Assembly: GCF_031624495.1 (NCBI RefSeq)
Contig: NZ_JAMQOP010000003.1
Span: forward strand, 124,001 to 188,000
Length of the DNA: 64,000 nt
Source of the DNA: Halogeometricum sp. S1BR25-6
Lineage (GTDB): Archaea; Halobacteriota; Halobacteria; Halobacteriales; Haloferacaceae
Reading direction: 5' to 3'
In this document: positions 42,746 through 52,967 of the stretch, one piece after another
Layout of the letters: every line of letters begins with the position of its first letter
Position numbering within the stretch: the first letter of the stretch is position 1
The notes under the pieces: generated by a model
What the model saw: only the letters and a program-made list of their open reading frames with translations
Database searches by the model: none
What the model was told of the DNA's origin: nothing
Program-made: the position numbers and the translations under genes

Positions 42746-43022
42746 TCCGGCTTGAGGGAGCCAATGATTTCTATCGGACTCGGAACCATGTTACTCTTGT
42801 TAGGCTTGGGACTGCATTTGCATGGCCTGCTGTTAGAGATATTGAGCTCTAAGCGACTAAACAATATTTAAGCGCTTGAATGAGGTGTTGCTCATACTTT
42901 GTTTGGACGGCCGATAATTGGGAAAAGGAAATCTATTTAACAATTATCGCTCTGTTGTCGAGAGGCGAGTTTGACACTCTCGGACGGAGGGCTCTTGGCC
43001 GCGACTTCTGGGTATTTCTACA

Positions 43023-44552
43023 TTAGTCGTTGATCAGGTCGTGGACTATCGGTAACTCTCGACCAATTCTCTCCTCAACGCTATTTATTACGATAGTGTC
43101 GTTTTTATCCACGCTCTTCGTCAAAATAATAGAGACCACGTGAATAGCCGAAATCAGGACCCCTATCAGAAATATCGAAATTATCCCAATCTCTCCTACT
43201 GACCTTTCGACTAAGACTGCACATCCAACTGTTAGGGGAATTGGTTTTATTTGGTTAATCGAGAATGGCAGCTTCCCTATTTGTACGTATATGAGGAAGA
43301 CCTCCATCATGTTGTACGTTACATATCCAATGACTGTGGCAATAGCAGCACCTAAAATACCACTTCGGGGAATCAATAATAGATTCAACAAGATATTGAC
43401 TACAAACCCCACAGCAGCCGAAACCATGTCAACACGTGGTCTATTTATTGCTTTCGCAGTTGCACCGTTTGGACCAACCAACACATTGAAGAATAGTCCC
43501 GCTACCAATACGCTCAACGCATCCGACGCGGGCAAATATTCCGGACCAAAAAATATTCTAACGAGATCTGCAGAAAAAACTGAGAAGACTAGAATCAGTG
43601 GTAGTGTTAGTTCTGTGGCCCATTTCGTCGTCGATTTGTAAAGTTGTATCAGTTTTTCATTTTCTCCCTGAGAAAAGTATTCGGTGGCCAGTGGCAGATA
43701 GAGGAATATAAAGGAGCTCAGTACAAACTCTGTGACTTGGCGAAGAGGCTGAACAGACCGATAGTGCCCTGTTGATTCTGATGTCAAGAAGTACTCAATC
43801 ATCATTACATCGATATTTGAGAAAACAACAATCAATGACGAGCTGAGGGCCAATGGCCAGGAGAAGGACCAAATGCTCCGAATAGTAGACCATTCAACTG
43901 AGGCTTTAGCAACCTCTCCTAAGTTCAGTGCGGCACTGAGGAAGTACAATCCGATTACAAAGGAAATTAGCGGAAGAGATACCCAGTATGCTACCGCACC
44001 GATCTCTGCTACTCCAAGAAACAGGATTGTAAAAAAGAAAATTAGGCCACCGACTCTCGGAAATAGGTCTTTTGAGAGAACTGCATGAAATGTTTCGCCC
44101 CTTGCACGCAAAACTGAAATAATAATCCTACTAATCGGGAATAGAAAGGCATATACGCTGAAAAATACCAGATAATCGTTCACTTCGTTATTGTTTAGTA
44201 GATTTCCTATTTGAGATGGAAAAATAAGGAAGAGAGAGCTAGTAATGATTGCGATTGGAGTAATCATCACAAACCCTTGCTTCGTAATACTGGTTTTTTC
44301 TCTATACGCAGAGGTATCAGATATAAATCGGGTTATCCCTTCTGGAATGCCAAACAGTGAGAGACGTCCGGCAATTAATGCAGTCGTATAGGCTACCGCA
44401 ATTGTACCATACTCTTCCGGGCTGAGCGACCGAACTATGAAAATCTCTGCGGAAAGTGCTAGTATCTGTGTGGATATGGTACTCAAGAAGACTATTCCTG
44501 CACTTCTGAATAGCTTGGACAGCGAATCCTGAATTCCACTCACACTATCCAA
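43023..44552 (-). CDS. Wzx-like polysaccharide flippase, ~509 aa
   Basis: Fourteen or so hydrophobic segments run through the protein. The opening SLSPEEYGTIAVAYTTALIA and the block ARGETFHAVLSKDLFPRVGG match MATE-type oligosaccharide flippases (polysaccharide biosynthesis C family). It would export lipid-linked glycans. The longest reading starts with TTG at 44552; a GTG at 44543 is an alternative. The gene is AT-rich relative to the chromosome, which suggests transfer together with the neighbouring glycan genes. Confidence 0.9.
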   Translation of the reverse strand: MDSVSGIQDSLSKLFRSAGIVFLSTISTQILALSAEIFIVRSLSPEEYGTIAVAYTTALIAGRLSLFGIPEGITRFISDTSAYREKTSITKQGFVMITPIAIITSSLFLIFPSQIGNLLNNNEVNDYLVFFSVYAFLFPISRIIISVLRARGETFHAVLSKDLFPRVGGLIFFFTILFLGVAEIGAVAYWVSLPLISFVIGLYFLSAALNLGEVAKASVEWSTIRSIWSFSWPLALSSSLIVVFSNIDVMMIEYFLTSESTGHYRSVQPLRQVTEFVLSSFIFLYLPLATEYFSQGENEKLIQLYKSTTKWATELTLPLILVFSVFSADLVRIFFGPEYLPASDALSVLVAGLFFNVLVGPNGATAKAINRPRVDMVSAAVGFVVNILLNLLLIPRSGILGAAIATVIGYVTYNMMEVFLIYVQIGKLPFSINQIKPIPLTVGCAVLVERSVGEIGIISIFLIGVLISAIHVVSIILTKSVDKNDTIVINSVEERIGRELPIVHDLIND

Positions 44553-44625
44553 TGGTGGGCCGGGGTAAATGAGTGTTTACAAAGATTCATGTAATGGCAG
44601 ACCTAGATAAGCTGATAGAACACAA

Positions 44626-46011
44626 ATGCGTAACGTAGTCTTAATTTGCTTAGACTCTATAAGAAAAGATTATTTTGATAAGTACGCTCCGCGCCTTGCT
44701 CAGCGTGCAGACATTAACTTTTCTCAGTGCCGTGCCGCAAGTAGTTGGTCAGTCCCGTCTCATGCCAGCATGTTTACCGGGGCTCTGCCTTCTGACCACG
44801 GCGTACACACACATAACATGAGGTTTGAAGGTATTTCTGAGGAGTCTTTTACTAAAGCACTTTCGGAGCATAATAGCATTTGTGTGTCTGCCAACGGATT
44901 CACGACCAAGGAATTCGGATTTGACTCGTTATTTGACGAACTGGTTTCGGTCCATCCAGGACGGCGCTTCACAAATGGAGAAGACGCAGGCGGTAAATCC
45001 GTTAGAGAGATTCTACGTGATATACCCTCTGCAGATCATCCTTTGGTTTCGCTATTGAATGGCGCGTACAGTAAATTGTATTGGTTGGTTGATCTTCTTC
45101 CGATTCCCAGTCCTTTCGACCAAGGTGCAAAGCTAATCCGAAAACACAGTTTGAAAAGGTTGTCAAGTTCGTCTGAACCAGCTTTTTTATTCACGAACTT
45201 TATGGAGGGACATTTACCACACCAACCTCAACTGCAACTAAACTCGGACCTCCATTCTGTTCCCTGGTCTTGGACTTCGACCAAATTCGATCATTTCGAA
45301 GCAAACCGTCAAGGAGAAGAATATCTTAAGGACCATTCTGAAGATATTAACAATTTCAGAGATCTATATACTAGTAATATTGATTATTTAGATAGGCAAG
45401 TGGTAGAGATGATTGACGATATTGATTCACAAACCGCTTTGGAGACGACATTTGTAATCACTTCAGATCACGGTGAGAATCTTGGATATGATGATGAGGA
45501 TAATCTTGTAGCACACAGAAGTTCTCTTTCGGAGGCGTTGTTGCATGTTCCTCTCTGTGTTGTAAACCCTCCATCCGATTGGTACTCAACTGAGTCAGTT
45601 CATGAATTTATATCCCATCTTGAGCTGCCCAAAATAGTTGAGTCATTAGCAAAAGAGCAGACATTTGAGGCTAAGCATCACCCTGTCAGTGCCGAGCTTA
45701 TTGGAGGAGGTGCGAAAATAGTTAGTGAAGACGAATACTGGAATAGAATGATCCGCTGTTCATACGTTGACTCACAAAAATACGAGTGGGATTCACTTGG
45801 ATCCTCTACTCTCTACGAACTTGACTTGTCGAAACCCTGTAAAATCCAGCGCCGTGAAAACGGCGTCACTATCCCGGATACAGCGAAAACTGCGTTTACA
45901 ACAGAGATATCCCAATACAAGTCGGACATCACTTCCCAGTCTACTCAGGACTTAAACTCGGAGGTAGATGCTGGGACTCAGGAACGATTAAAAGATTTGG
46001 GGTATTTGTAA
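44626..46011 (+). CDS. Sulfatase/alkaline-phosphatase-superfamily protein, Ser nucleophile, 461 aa
   Basis: The metal ligand Asp10 (VLICLDSIRKDYF), the nucleophile loop SWSVPSHASMFTG (Ser42) and the second metal site ITSDHGENLGYDDE are clear. The C/S-x-P-S-R sulfatase motif is degraded to SVPSH, so formylglycine formation is doubtful. It may remove or transfer sulfate or phospho groups on surface glycans. It has no signal peptide. It shares a C-terminal tail (QERLKDLGYL) with two other sulfatase-fold proteins nearby. The 265 bp downstream are AT-rich and empty. Confidence 0.85.
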   Translation: MRNVVLICLDSIRKDYFDKYAPRLAQRADINFSQCRAASSWSVPSHASMFTGALPSDHGVHTHNMRFEGISEESFTKALSEHNSICVSANGFTTKEFGFDSLFDELVSVHPGRRFTNGEDAGGKSVREILRDIPSADHPLVSLLNGAYSKLYWLVDLLPIPSPFDQGAKLIRKHSLKRLSSSSEPAFLFTNFMEGHLPHQPQLQLNSDLHSVPWSWTSTKFDHFEANRQGEEYLKDHSEDINNFRDLYTSNIDYLDRQVVEMIDDIDSQTALETTFVITSDHGENLGYDDEDNLVAHRSSLSEALLHVPLCVVNPPSDWYSTESVHEFISHLELPKIVESLAKEQTFEAKHHPVSAELIGGGAKIVSEDEYWNRMIRCSYVDSQKYEWDSLGSSTLYELDLSKPCKIQRRENGVTIPDTAKTAFTTEISQYKSDITSQSTQDLNSEVDAGTQERLKDLGYL

Positions 46012-46276
46012 ATCTATAGTGTTTAACAATCAGTCTAGTCATTTAATTGACAAATCATTTACAAATAAAATTATTCAGGTACGGGTAGTTTATCTCAGAT
46101 TGTGCACCATTGTGGATAAAACAGGCCAAGCAAGAGATTTAATAGAGGTTCGAATGGATAGTAGGCCATACACCGTTTGAGTACCTCCGCACCGATGATA
46201 ATATATACACAATCCGAGGTAAAGCCAGTTCCGCTACGCAATTGAATGTGAAATAACATAGGATACCAGAACGAAA

Positions 46277-47326
46277 GTGAACATCTTAGTGATTTCTCGT
46301 GAATGGCCAGGTCATGTTCTAGGAGGTATCTCGTACCACCTAAGTAACCTATATAGTAACCTCTCAAGAAGAGGTCATGAGATAACTGTTATCACGGGAA
46401 CATGTCCGCAAGCAGCTGACAAGTTGAGACATGAGGCTCCGGAAGTAAAGTCAATCCATCCTGTGCAGTTTGGCTTTCGGCAAGGATATTATCTGTTGTT
46501 CCCGGTGGCATTCGGACATTTCAAGCGGAGTTTTGACTTCGCGCCGTATGATATCTGCATCACGCATACCGAAGTACCATTCGAGCTACCGATACCGACT
46601 ATCTCCAAGCGGCATGACTGTTACAGGGCAACAAAAGAATGGATTCGCGATGGGCTATCAGGAATGAAAGCAATCGGTGACCGGATTATCGACCCATTCC
46701 GAAGGGTTATTGATCGGCGATCCATCACAGCAGCCGATTGTATAATCTATAACAGTGCTGTTTGTCGCGCTGGATGGGAGACGGCATATGATATCAACAC
46801 CCCTTCTACAATCTCGCACAATGGTATTGATCTGGACACATTCTATCCGGACCCCTCTACTGGCGGTGGGGGGTATATCCTTTTTGTCGGAGGTTCCGAG
46901 CGCAAGGGTCTCTCGAAAGTTATTGAGTTTGCTGAGAATACAGGAGAATCAGTTGCTATTGCAGGTCCTGAGGAGATTTCGTCAAGTAATGTCACGGCAC
47001 TCGGGAAACTATCACAAAGTAAGCTGCGACGGGTATACTCCGATGCAGAGGTAACAATTCATCCAGCCGGTTGGGAAGCATTCGGGAATGTCATCTTGGA
47101 ATCTGTTGCCTGTGGGACTCCGGTTGTTGCCACCCCGAATTGCGGAGCGGTCGAAGTACTCCCAGAAACTGCCTGTGTTGTGACTTCTGACATTGCATCC
47201 GGGGTTAGAGATGCTCAACGGCTAAGTTCTGACGACTGTGTAACCGCAGCTCAAAACTGTTCGTGGGGGGAAACTGCAGAAGAAACAGTGGATGTCGCAA
47301 GGCGAATTACAAGTATAACAGCCTGA
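46277..47326 (+). CDS. GT4-family glycosyltransferase, 349 aa
   Basis: A GTG start gives MNILVISREWPGHVLGGISY, the GT-B glycine loop. Donor-site motifs are SHNGIDLDTFYP and HPAGWEAFGNVILESVACGT (E-x-FG, ES). It lies in the glycan cluster between two sulfatase-fold genes and probably extends the lipid-linked oligosaccharide. GC content is low for this genome. Confidence 0.88.
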   Translation: MNILVISREWPGHVLGGISYHLSNLYSNLSRRGHEITVITGTCPQAADKLRHEAPEVKSIHPVQFGFRQGYYLLFPVAFGHFKRSFDFAPYDICITHTEVPFELPIPTISKRHDCYRATKEWIRDGLSGMKAIGDRIIDPFRRVIDRRSITAADCIIYNSAVCRAGWETAYDINTPSTISHNGIDLDTFYPDPSTGGGGYILFVGGSERKGLSKVIEFAENTGESVAIAGPEEISSSNVTALGKLSQSKLRRVYSDAEVTIHPAGWEAFGNVILESVACGTPVVATPNCGAVEVLPETACVVTSDIASGVRDAQRLSSDDCVTAAQNCSWGETAEETVDVARRITSITA

Positions 47327-47494
47327 GCTGTTCTCGACAAGTACGTTATTGTGTCTCTGTTGCAACCCTCTTTATGTCTGGCGATTTGCCGAGAGGCTAG
47401 TTTCTGACCGGATCGGCGAAATCCAGTGGAAAGAGTAGCTCTTCACAATGTCAACACTGAAGGATTTCAACAGATCCGTTATTGTTGTTCATAT

Positions 47495-48625
47495 TCAGTG
47501 GCTCTGACCTAATTTGGAAAAAATAGTATCTGCCACCTGTCTGAACTCCTTATAATCATGCTTTTCAGCTAGCTTACGCCCATCTCTTGCAACTTGCTGT
47601 AGCTGTTCAGTATTTGAAGTTAGGTCAATTAGTAGCTCTGCGAGTTGAGTATCATCATCGACAGGGAACAAATAGCCATTTCTCCCGTGTTCTATATAGT
47701 CATTAATTCCGAATGTATCCGATCCAACAACTGGCGTTCCACTTGCTAGAGCTTCAAGTCCACTTGTCGCATATCCTTCCATGGTTGACGGTAGTACATA
47801 TAACAGCGACTCAGAGAGCAGCTGCCGTTTCTCCGATTCATCTACATACCCAGCAAAAGTGATATCCTCTAGACGAAGACTCTCAGCGAGTTCCTGAAGG
47901 TTGGCCTCTTGGGGCCCGGATCCAGCAATGACGAGTTCTAGATTGCGACTGGAGTGGTACTCTACCTTTTGCCACGCTCGAAGTAGACAAGAGACATTCT
48001 TCCGGGTACCAAGACGGCCGAGGTAGGTTATAGTCTTAGAATTTGGATTAAACTTGAACTCATATTCGCTGGCTCGAACCGTCGGGTGGAGTATATGTGT
48101 TTTCTGATATCCCGTCTTCTGTTGAATCCGCTTTTCGGTACTTTCTCCTGCGCAAACAATTTCTGGGCGCTTTAGTAGCGGAAGGGTCCTGTCAATTCCA
48201 TCAATAACTGTCCCGCGAAGTGGTCCCAGTTGTTTTCTGGCCGTACCGAAAAATGCAGTATGCATAAATATCGCGTTGGTGACCTCTTCAGGGCAGAAGA
48301 AGTGACCTGGATAATAGGGATAGTGAGAAATATCGTCCAGAAATACGTCAAAATCCCCATATTCCATTATGTTTTGATAGGCTTTGACACCACGTACAGT
48401 GTTAAGAATGGTTTCTATCGATGAAGATGGGTCATCATATGGAAACTCATGATAAAGTATACCCTGAGTGCCAGACCGGTCGTTCTCATGTGACCTTGGT
48501 GAAAGGACATCCACTTCCCAGCCGGACTCTAAGAGTGCTGTCCCGATATTTCGCATTAAGCGGCTGGCCCCACCGGACACTTCTGATCTTCGCATTGACG
48601 TATGGGACCGAATCAATATCTTCAT
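47495..48625 (-). CDS. GT4-family glycosyltransferase, 376 aa
   Basis: MKILIRSHTSMRRSEVSGGA opens the GT-B fold. The C-terminal half has ITYLGRLGTRKNVSCLLRAW and VLPSTMEGYATSGLEALASG, with the E-G-Y and G-L-E-A donor-site residues. It is 20 bp downstream of a sulfatase-fold gene on the same strand, so the two are probably one transcript. Donor and acceptor are unknown. Confidence 0.9.
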   Translation of the reverse strand: MKILIRSHTSMRRSEVSGGASRLMRNIGTALLESGWEVDVLSPRSHENDRSGTQGILYHEFPYDDPSSSIETILNTVRGVKAYQNIMEYGDFDVFLDDISHYPYYPGHFFCPEEVTNAIFMHTAFFGTARKQLGPLRGTVIDGIDRTLPLLKRPEIVCAGESTEKRIQQKTGYQKTHILHPTVRASEYEFKFNPNSKTITYLGRLGTRKNVSCLLRAWQKVEYHSSRNLELVIAGSGPQEANLQELAESLRLEDITFAGYVDESEKRQLLSESLLYVLPSTMEGYATSGLEALASGTPVVGSDTFGINDYIEHGRNGYLFPVDDDTQLAELLIDLTSNTEQLQQVARDGRKLAEKHDYKEFRQVADTIFSKLGQSH

Positions 48626-48645
48626 AGAAGGAGTGTGCCTCTGAA

Positions 48646-50118
48646 TCAGATATATCCCAAGTCTTCCAGACGCTGCTGGGCACCTGAGTCAAGCGAACTG
48701 GCGTCTTGGTCCTGTTTTTTTAGAGGACCGCGGTCCTCTTGGAGACGCTGCTGAAGTTCATCAGCGATGTCCGAGTGCTCTGAACTCACGTCAGTCAACT
48801 CCTTGGGGTCACTGGTGATATCATACAGTTCTCGCGCCCCATCACTTGATTCAATCAACTTCCATTCCGCAGTTCGTAGTGACCTCAGCGCGCGATCATA
48901 CTGTTCATATCCGCTCTCACTGTTCGCCTTTGACCTCTCCTTGAGTGTTTCAATATCGGGCTGGGGAACAAGATACTCTGAGATAGCAACCTCCTCTGCA
49001 CTTGACGAATCTTCGACTATCTCTGACAGGCTGCTTGATGCAATAGTCGGATTTTCTGGCACATTCGCGTCTGCCGCCTCAAGTATTGTCGGGAAGAGAG
49101 AACGGGTCTCAACCACTTGTTCGACCTCGTGGCCGCCTCTGAACTTGTTCGTACCACGGATTAGTAGTGGGACGTGGACCAGAGTATCATAGAGGCAGTA
49201 TTGGTGATCCATTAATCCGTGGTCCCCAATGTTCTCACCGTGGTCTCCGACAATAACGACCATCGTATCGTCCAAAATACCATTCTCGGACATACTGTCG
49301 AGTAGATTCCCAATTCGGTGATCAAGGTAGCTAAGCTCGGAGTCGTAGAGTCCCTCCAGAATCTCAAAGTCGCGCTGGGTCATTCCTATCTCGCCAGCGA
49401 CGTATCCCCAAGCATCTTGCTCAATCTCTTTCGCTTCTGCGATTGACACCCCATCCGGAAGGTGATTGCAATGTTTTTTTGGTGGATCGTATTCCAGGTG
49501 GGGCTCAAGATAGTTAATAAATATAAAAAACGGGTCTTCGCCAGAGTATTGCCTGTCGAACCAGCTCTTAACTTTCCAATTTGTGACCGCTGCACCGTAG
49601 TCGTAGCGCTTTCTGAAGAACTTGGCATATGCTGCATTCGCCATCATCGACGGAATCTCAGAAGCACTGGCCGTCTTGATTAGTTCGCGAATTTGCTCAA
49701 GCGGGTGGTCATGCTCACGCATAGCTGGTGCCAAGTCGGCACCCTTCTCAAGTAGTGTCCAACCGGGATAGAACTGGTCAAACCCTTGGTCGAACCCAAA
49801 GTCTGGACTTACCCAGCTATTGTTTGAGAATGCGACTGTATCGTACCCGGATTTATTCAAGATCGCTGGAAGAGAGTCATAGTCGGGGTCGAACTGTTTG
49901 TTCCCCGCATCGGTGTTGTGGTCTGAAGTATACTGACCAGTGAACAGAGAGGCATGCGACGGTAAGGTCCAAGGTGCCGTAGAGATTGCAGAGGAAAATT
50001 CAACTCCATCACTCATGAATTCGGTGATTCGAGGCACAGTCTCGGCATTCGTGGATGGGAGGGCATTACGTGCTCGTGCCGTATCCATGACAACGAAGAG
50101 TATGTTTGGACGGCTCAT
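48646..50118 (-). CDS. Sulfatase/alkaline-phosphatase-superfamily protein, Thr nucleophile, 490 aa
   Basis: The start MSRPNILFVVMDTARARNAL places metal ligand Asp12 as expected; a longer reading adds 14 unlikely residues. The nucleophile loop is TAPWTLPSHASLFTGQ with Thr51 in the Cys/Ser position, as in phospho-transfer members of the superfamily. VIVGDHGENIGDHGLMDH supplies the other metal ligands. No signal peptide is visible. The tail AQQRLEDLGYI is shared with its two neighbours. A phosphodiesterase or phosphotransferase role on glycans is as likely as a sulfatase one. Confidence 0.88.
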   Translation of the reverse strand: MSRPNILFVVMDTARARNALPSTNAETVPRITEFMSDGVEFSSAISTAPWTLPSHASLFTGQYTSDHNTDAGNKQFDPDYDSLPAILNKSGYDTVAFSNNSWVSPDFGFDQGFDQFYPGWTLLEKGADLAPAMREHDHPLEQIRELIKTASASEIPSMMANAAYAKFFRKRYDYGAAVTNWKVKSWFDRQYSGEDPFFIFINYLEPHLEYDPPKKHCNHLPDGVSIAEAKEIEQDAWGYVAGEIGMTQRDFEILEGLYDSELSYLDHRIGNLLDSMSENGILDDTMVVIVGDHGENIGDHGLMDHQYCLYDTLVHVPLLIRGTNKFRGGHEVEQVVETRSLFPTILEAADANVPENPTIASSSLSEIVEDSSSAEEVAISEYLVPQPDIETLKERSKANSESGYEQYDRALRSLRTAEWKLIESSDGARELYDITSDPKELTDVSSEHSDIADELQQRLQEDRGPLKKQDQDASSLDSGAQQRLEDLGYI

Positions 50119-50314
50119 GCTGGTTGAGGATACGGTCGTGTCTAGAGATATTATATCCACCGCTTCAAAAACTCCATTATTTTATATTCACCACTATCCT
50201 CGCTTGTGCTTCAATCTGAGTCTGCTAACTGTGTCTAAGTGACAATCGTAGCTTCACTCTCTTACTTTTCGTTAGCGAAGCATCTATTCGGGTTCGAGTC
50301 AATGCCACCGATAG

Positions 50315-50881
50315 ATGCTCCCCTGGGGTCACGCCGCGTTCGGCTACGTACTCTACTCGCTGTACGCCCGCCTCCGCCTCAATCACCCACCACAAGGGCT
50401 CGCTGTACTCGCACTCGCGGTCGGCACGCAGTTCCCGGATCTCATCGACAAACCACTCACGTGGACGTTCGCCGTTCTCCCCTATGGGCGAAGCTTCGCT
50501 CACTCGTTGTTCACACTCGTCCCGCTTCTCGCTATCCTCTGGATGGCCTTCGACACGCCGAAACAGCGCACGCTCACCACGGCGTTCGGCATCGGGTACG
50601 CCTCACACCTCGTCGGCGACAATATTGGGGGATTCCTCAACGGAGAATTCAGCATTCCCGGCTATCTGTTGTGGCCGCTGACGGACGTCCCGAGTGAGGG
50701 GAAGCGAAGCTTCCTCGAGTTCTTCTTGAACCTGCAGTTCTCTCCGACGATTCTCTTCGGGTTCGTCTTGGCGCTGTTCACACTCGGGTTGTGGATTTAC
50801 GACGGGATGCCCGGCGTGAAAGACGTCCTCGAGGGCAGACTATGGGAGAAATCTCGTACGAGGCCCACAGAAAAGCGCTAA
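50315..50881 (+). CDS. YdjM-like membrane-bound metal-dependent hydrolase, 188 aa
   Basis: MLPWGHAAFGYVLYSLYARL carries the conserved N-terminal His. The metal-site pattern continues with LAVGTQFPDLIDKPL, RSFAHSLFTLVP and GYASHLVGDNIGG, and four membrane spans are visible. This is the YdjM/LexA-regulated hydrolase family (PF04307), whose substrate is unknown. GC content is higher than in the flanking glycan genes. Confidence 0.85.
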   Translation: MLPWGHAAFGYVLYSLYARLRLNHPPQGLAVLALAVGTQFPDLIDKPLTWTFAVLPYGRSFAHSLFTLVPLLAILWMAFDTPKQRTLTTAFGIGYASHLVGDNIGGFLNGEFSIPGYLLWPLTDVPSEGKRSFLEFFLNLQFSPTILFGFVLALFTLGLWIYDGMPGVKDVLEGRLWEKSRTRPTEKR

Positions 50882-51090
50882 CACCGTCAAAAATCTGAGT
50901 TCGACACCACAGACCGAAAGGGCGCCAATCACACCAGTATACGGAAGTACGGCTCAATTGAGCGCAATCTGTATAATCCCAGCAGTATCTTCGTGCGGGC
51001 TATAGCGGGGATTCTCAGTTATACTGTCCTTTGTACTGAAATTCCCGAACAGACCATATATTTATAATTCCCTGCAAGAGATGAATTGGC

Positions 51091-52509
51091 ATGCCAAACG
51101 TCGTTCTTATAACAATAGATTGCCTGCGGCGAGACCACTGTGGATTTGCGGGATATTCGAAGAACACGACTCCGAATATTGACTCAGTAGTGCCCAACGC
51201 CTATCAGTTCACATCTGCGATTTCTCCCGGACCGCGTACTTCCGAGTCGTTCCCTGGGATTTTGTCTGGGCGGCTCTCGGCGGAATGTGAGTTTATCGAA
51301 GAGTTAGCGTTCAAAACGATTCCAGACGACGCGGAGACGCTCGCGAGTTTCGCATCCAGTCATGGCTACCAGACACTCGCAGCTATCGCCAACCCTCAAC
51401 TCTCACCCATTCGTGGGTTCGCTAACGGATTCGACTCGTTCGAGAATCTGCGTATCGAAGCAGGAAGCGATAAATTCGACACAAAAAATGAGGCCGACGA
51501 CGACGAGGATGAAATTGGCACACCACTCGTCAACCGACTCGGACGGCAACTCCTTGAGCACGGAGAAAAGCTCCCACTCAACCCAGCGAGTCTCGCATTC
51601 GTCGCATATCGACACAAACAATTGAAAGGCGATTGGGCATCAGTTTCAGGCCAACGTGTCGTTGACCGATTCCTTAGCTCGCTTCCCGACGAAGGGCCGT
51701 TCTTTGCGTGGACGCACCTCAACGACATCCACGCACCAATCCATCCCGGCCGTGTCCGTGAAGGCGGACTGCATTCGCTAACAGACACCTATCAGTTCCT
51801 CGCCGACGCCAAGCGCGCTCGGCATGAATACAGCCCAGGGTACGAAGCACTGTATGACGGAGCGATTCGTTACGTCGATAAACAGGTTGGCCGGATTTTA
51901 GACCATCTGGAGAAGGTGGGCCTTCGTGAGGAAACGGCTATTATCATCACCGCAGACCACGGTGAAGCGCTATACGACCGCGGGATATACGGACATGCAT
52001 CGGGGAACGAGCAACGGCTATTTGAATCCGACCGAGATTATCTATACCGTGAGTTGCTCGACGTGCCGTTGCTTGTTGACATCCCAGGTGAAGACGGAGA
52101 CCGTATCGACGCTCCGTTCTCGCTGTTGTGGCTGCACCAACTTCTCGCCGAGATAATGGGCGTCACGGATGGTGAATTCCCCCAGCATGCCGACTACGCT
52201 GAGCGTATTTTTGACACAGAAAGCGTTGCACTCTCGGACTCATTGCTCGAAGACGGGCATACCATCGCCGTACTCAATGCCGACACTAAAATCATCACCG
52301 ACGCGACGTCTCCCAACGAAGTAGCAACAGACAATTGGCACTATCTCTCGCGGTCTGACGCAGGTGACCGGACAGCCACAGAGACTCGGCCGGAAGAGCT
52401 CATTGATGTGGCGGAGGCGTCTCTCGTTGAGCCGGGCTCTCTATATCAATCCGAAGACGCGATTCATACCGACACGATGCAACAACTCGCTGACTTGGGC
52501 TACAAGTAG
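51091..52509 (+). CDS. Sulfatase/alkaline-phosphatase-superfamily protein with divergent nucleophile loop, 472 aa
   Basis: Asp10 (VVLITIDCLRRDHCGFAG) and the site IIITADHGEALYDRGIYGHA are conserved. The nucleophile loop reads SPGPRTSESFPGILSG, so Thr50 or Ser51 replaces the usual Cys and the PSR/PSH element is absent. The tail MQQLADLGYK is shared with the two other sulfatase-fold proteins. The substrate is unknown. An AT-rich promoter-like segment (catatatttataattccc) lies about 25-40 bp upstream. Confidence 0.85.
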   Translation: MPNVVLITIDCLRRDHCGFAGYSKNTTPNIDSVVPNAYQFTSAISPGPRTSESFPGILSGRLSAECEFIEELAFKTIPDDAETLASFASSHGYQTLAAIANPQLSPIRGFANGFDSFENLRIEAGSDKFDTKNEADDDEDEIGTPLVNRLGRQLLEHGEKLPLNPASLAFVAYRHKQLKGDWASVSGQRVVDRFLSSLPDEGPFFAWTHLNDIHAPIHPGRVREGGLHSLTDTYQFLADAKRARHEYSPGYEALYDGAIRYVDKQVGRILDHLEKVGLREETAIIITADHGEALYDRGIYGHASGNEQRLFESDRDYLYRELLDVPLLVDIPGEDGDRIDAPFSLLWLHQLLAEIMGVTDGEFPQHADYAERIFDTESVALSDSLLEDGHTIAVLNADTKIITDATSPNEVATDNWHYLSRSDAGDRTATETRPEELIDVAEASLVEPGSLYQSEDAIHTDTMQQLADLGYK

Positions 52510-52967
52510 TAACAATCCTCTAATCGATTTGTTCGACCGGTCAGCGTAAATCAAAGAGCGAGGTCTGATAGATATATCCTCTTTAGTCGGATACATTCGC
52601 TGAAATCGTCCGGTGGAGTCACTGTGTTCATGCTATACACACAGTACGTACCTTCCACCACTCTTTCGATTTATTCGTGATTATTGTTGTCATCTGAAAA
52701 TGCCTCCATCGAAGAACTCGAAATTGATTTCTAATTGGCAGAAATGCAGCGTTTCAGTTGCTCTCGTAGCGCTTACCAAGATCGACGGAGCAAACAAGAC
52801 CACAATTACAGCCAACGCAAGGATTGCTGAGTCAATGTACCGGTAGTCACTTGAGACGCTCGCAGCTACCGACAAGGTGTGGCAATTTCAAAGCGACCGT
52901 GGCCTCTAGCTGCACCAGTTGTAGTTGATGAGGATACATTCTTCATGGATGGCCTCTATGTCTATCT
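52510..52967. other. 458-bp AT-rich gap without a confident gene
   Basis: A minus-strand reading at 52690-52875 has one hydrophobic stretch (SAILALAVIVVLFAPSILVS) and could be the end of a lost membrane gene. There is no start context, family or partner. I see no RNA gene or repeat here. Confidence 0.4.

Noticed and set aside
42613-42852. 79-aa ORF after the IS6 relic
   Set aside because: It straddles the right TIR and is an out-of-frame reading of the transposase end.
52690-52875. 61-aa minus-strand membrane peptide
   Set aside because: One hydrophobic stretch only, no start context, family or partner; left as part of an empty gap.
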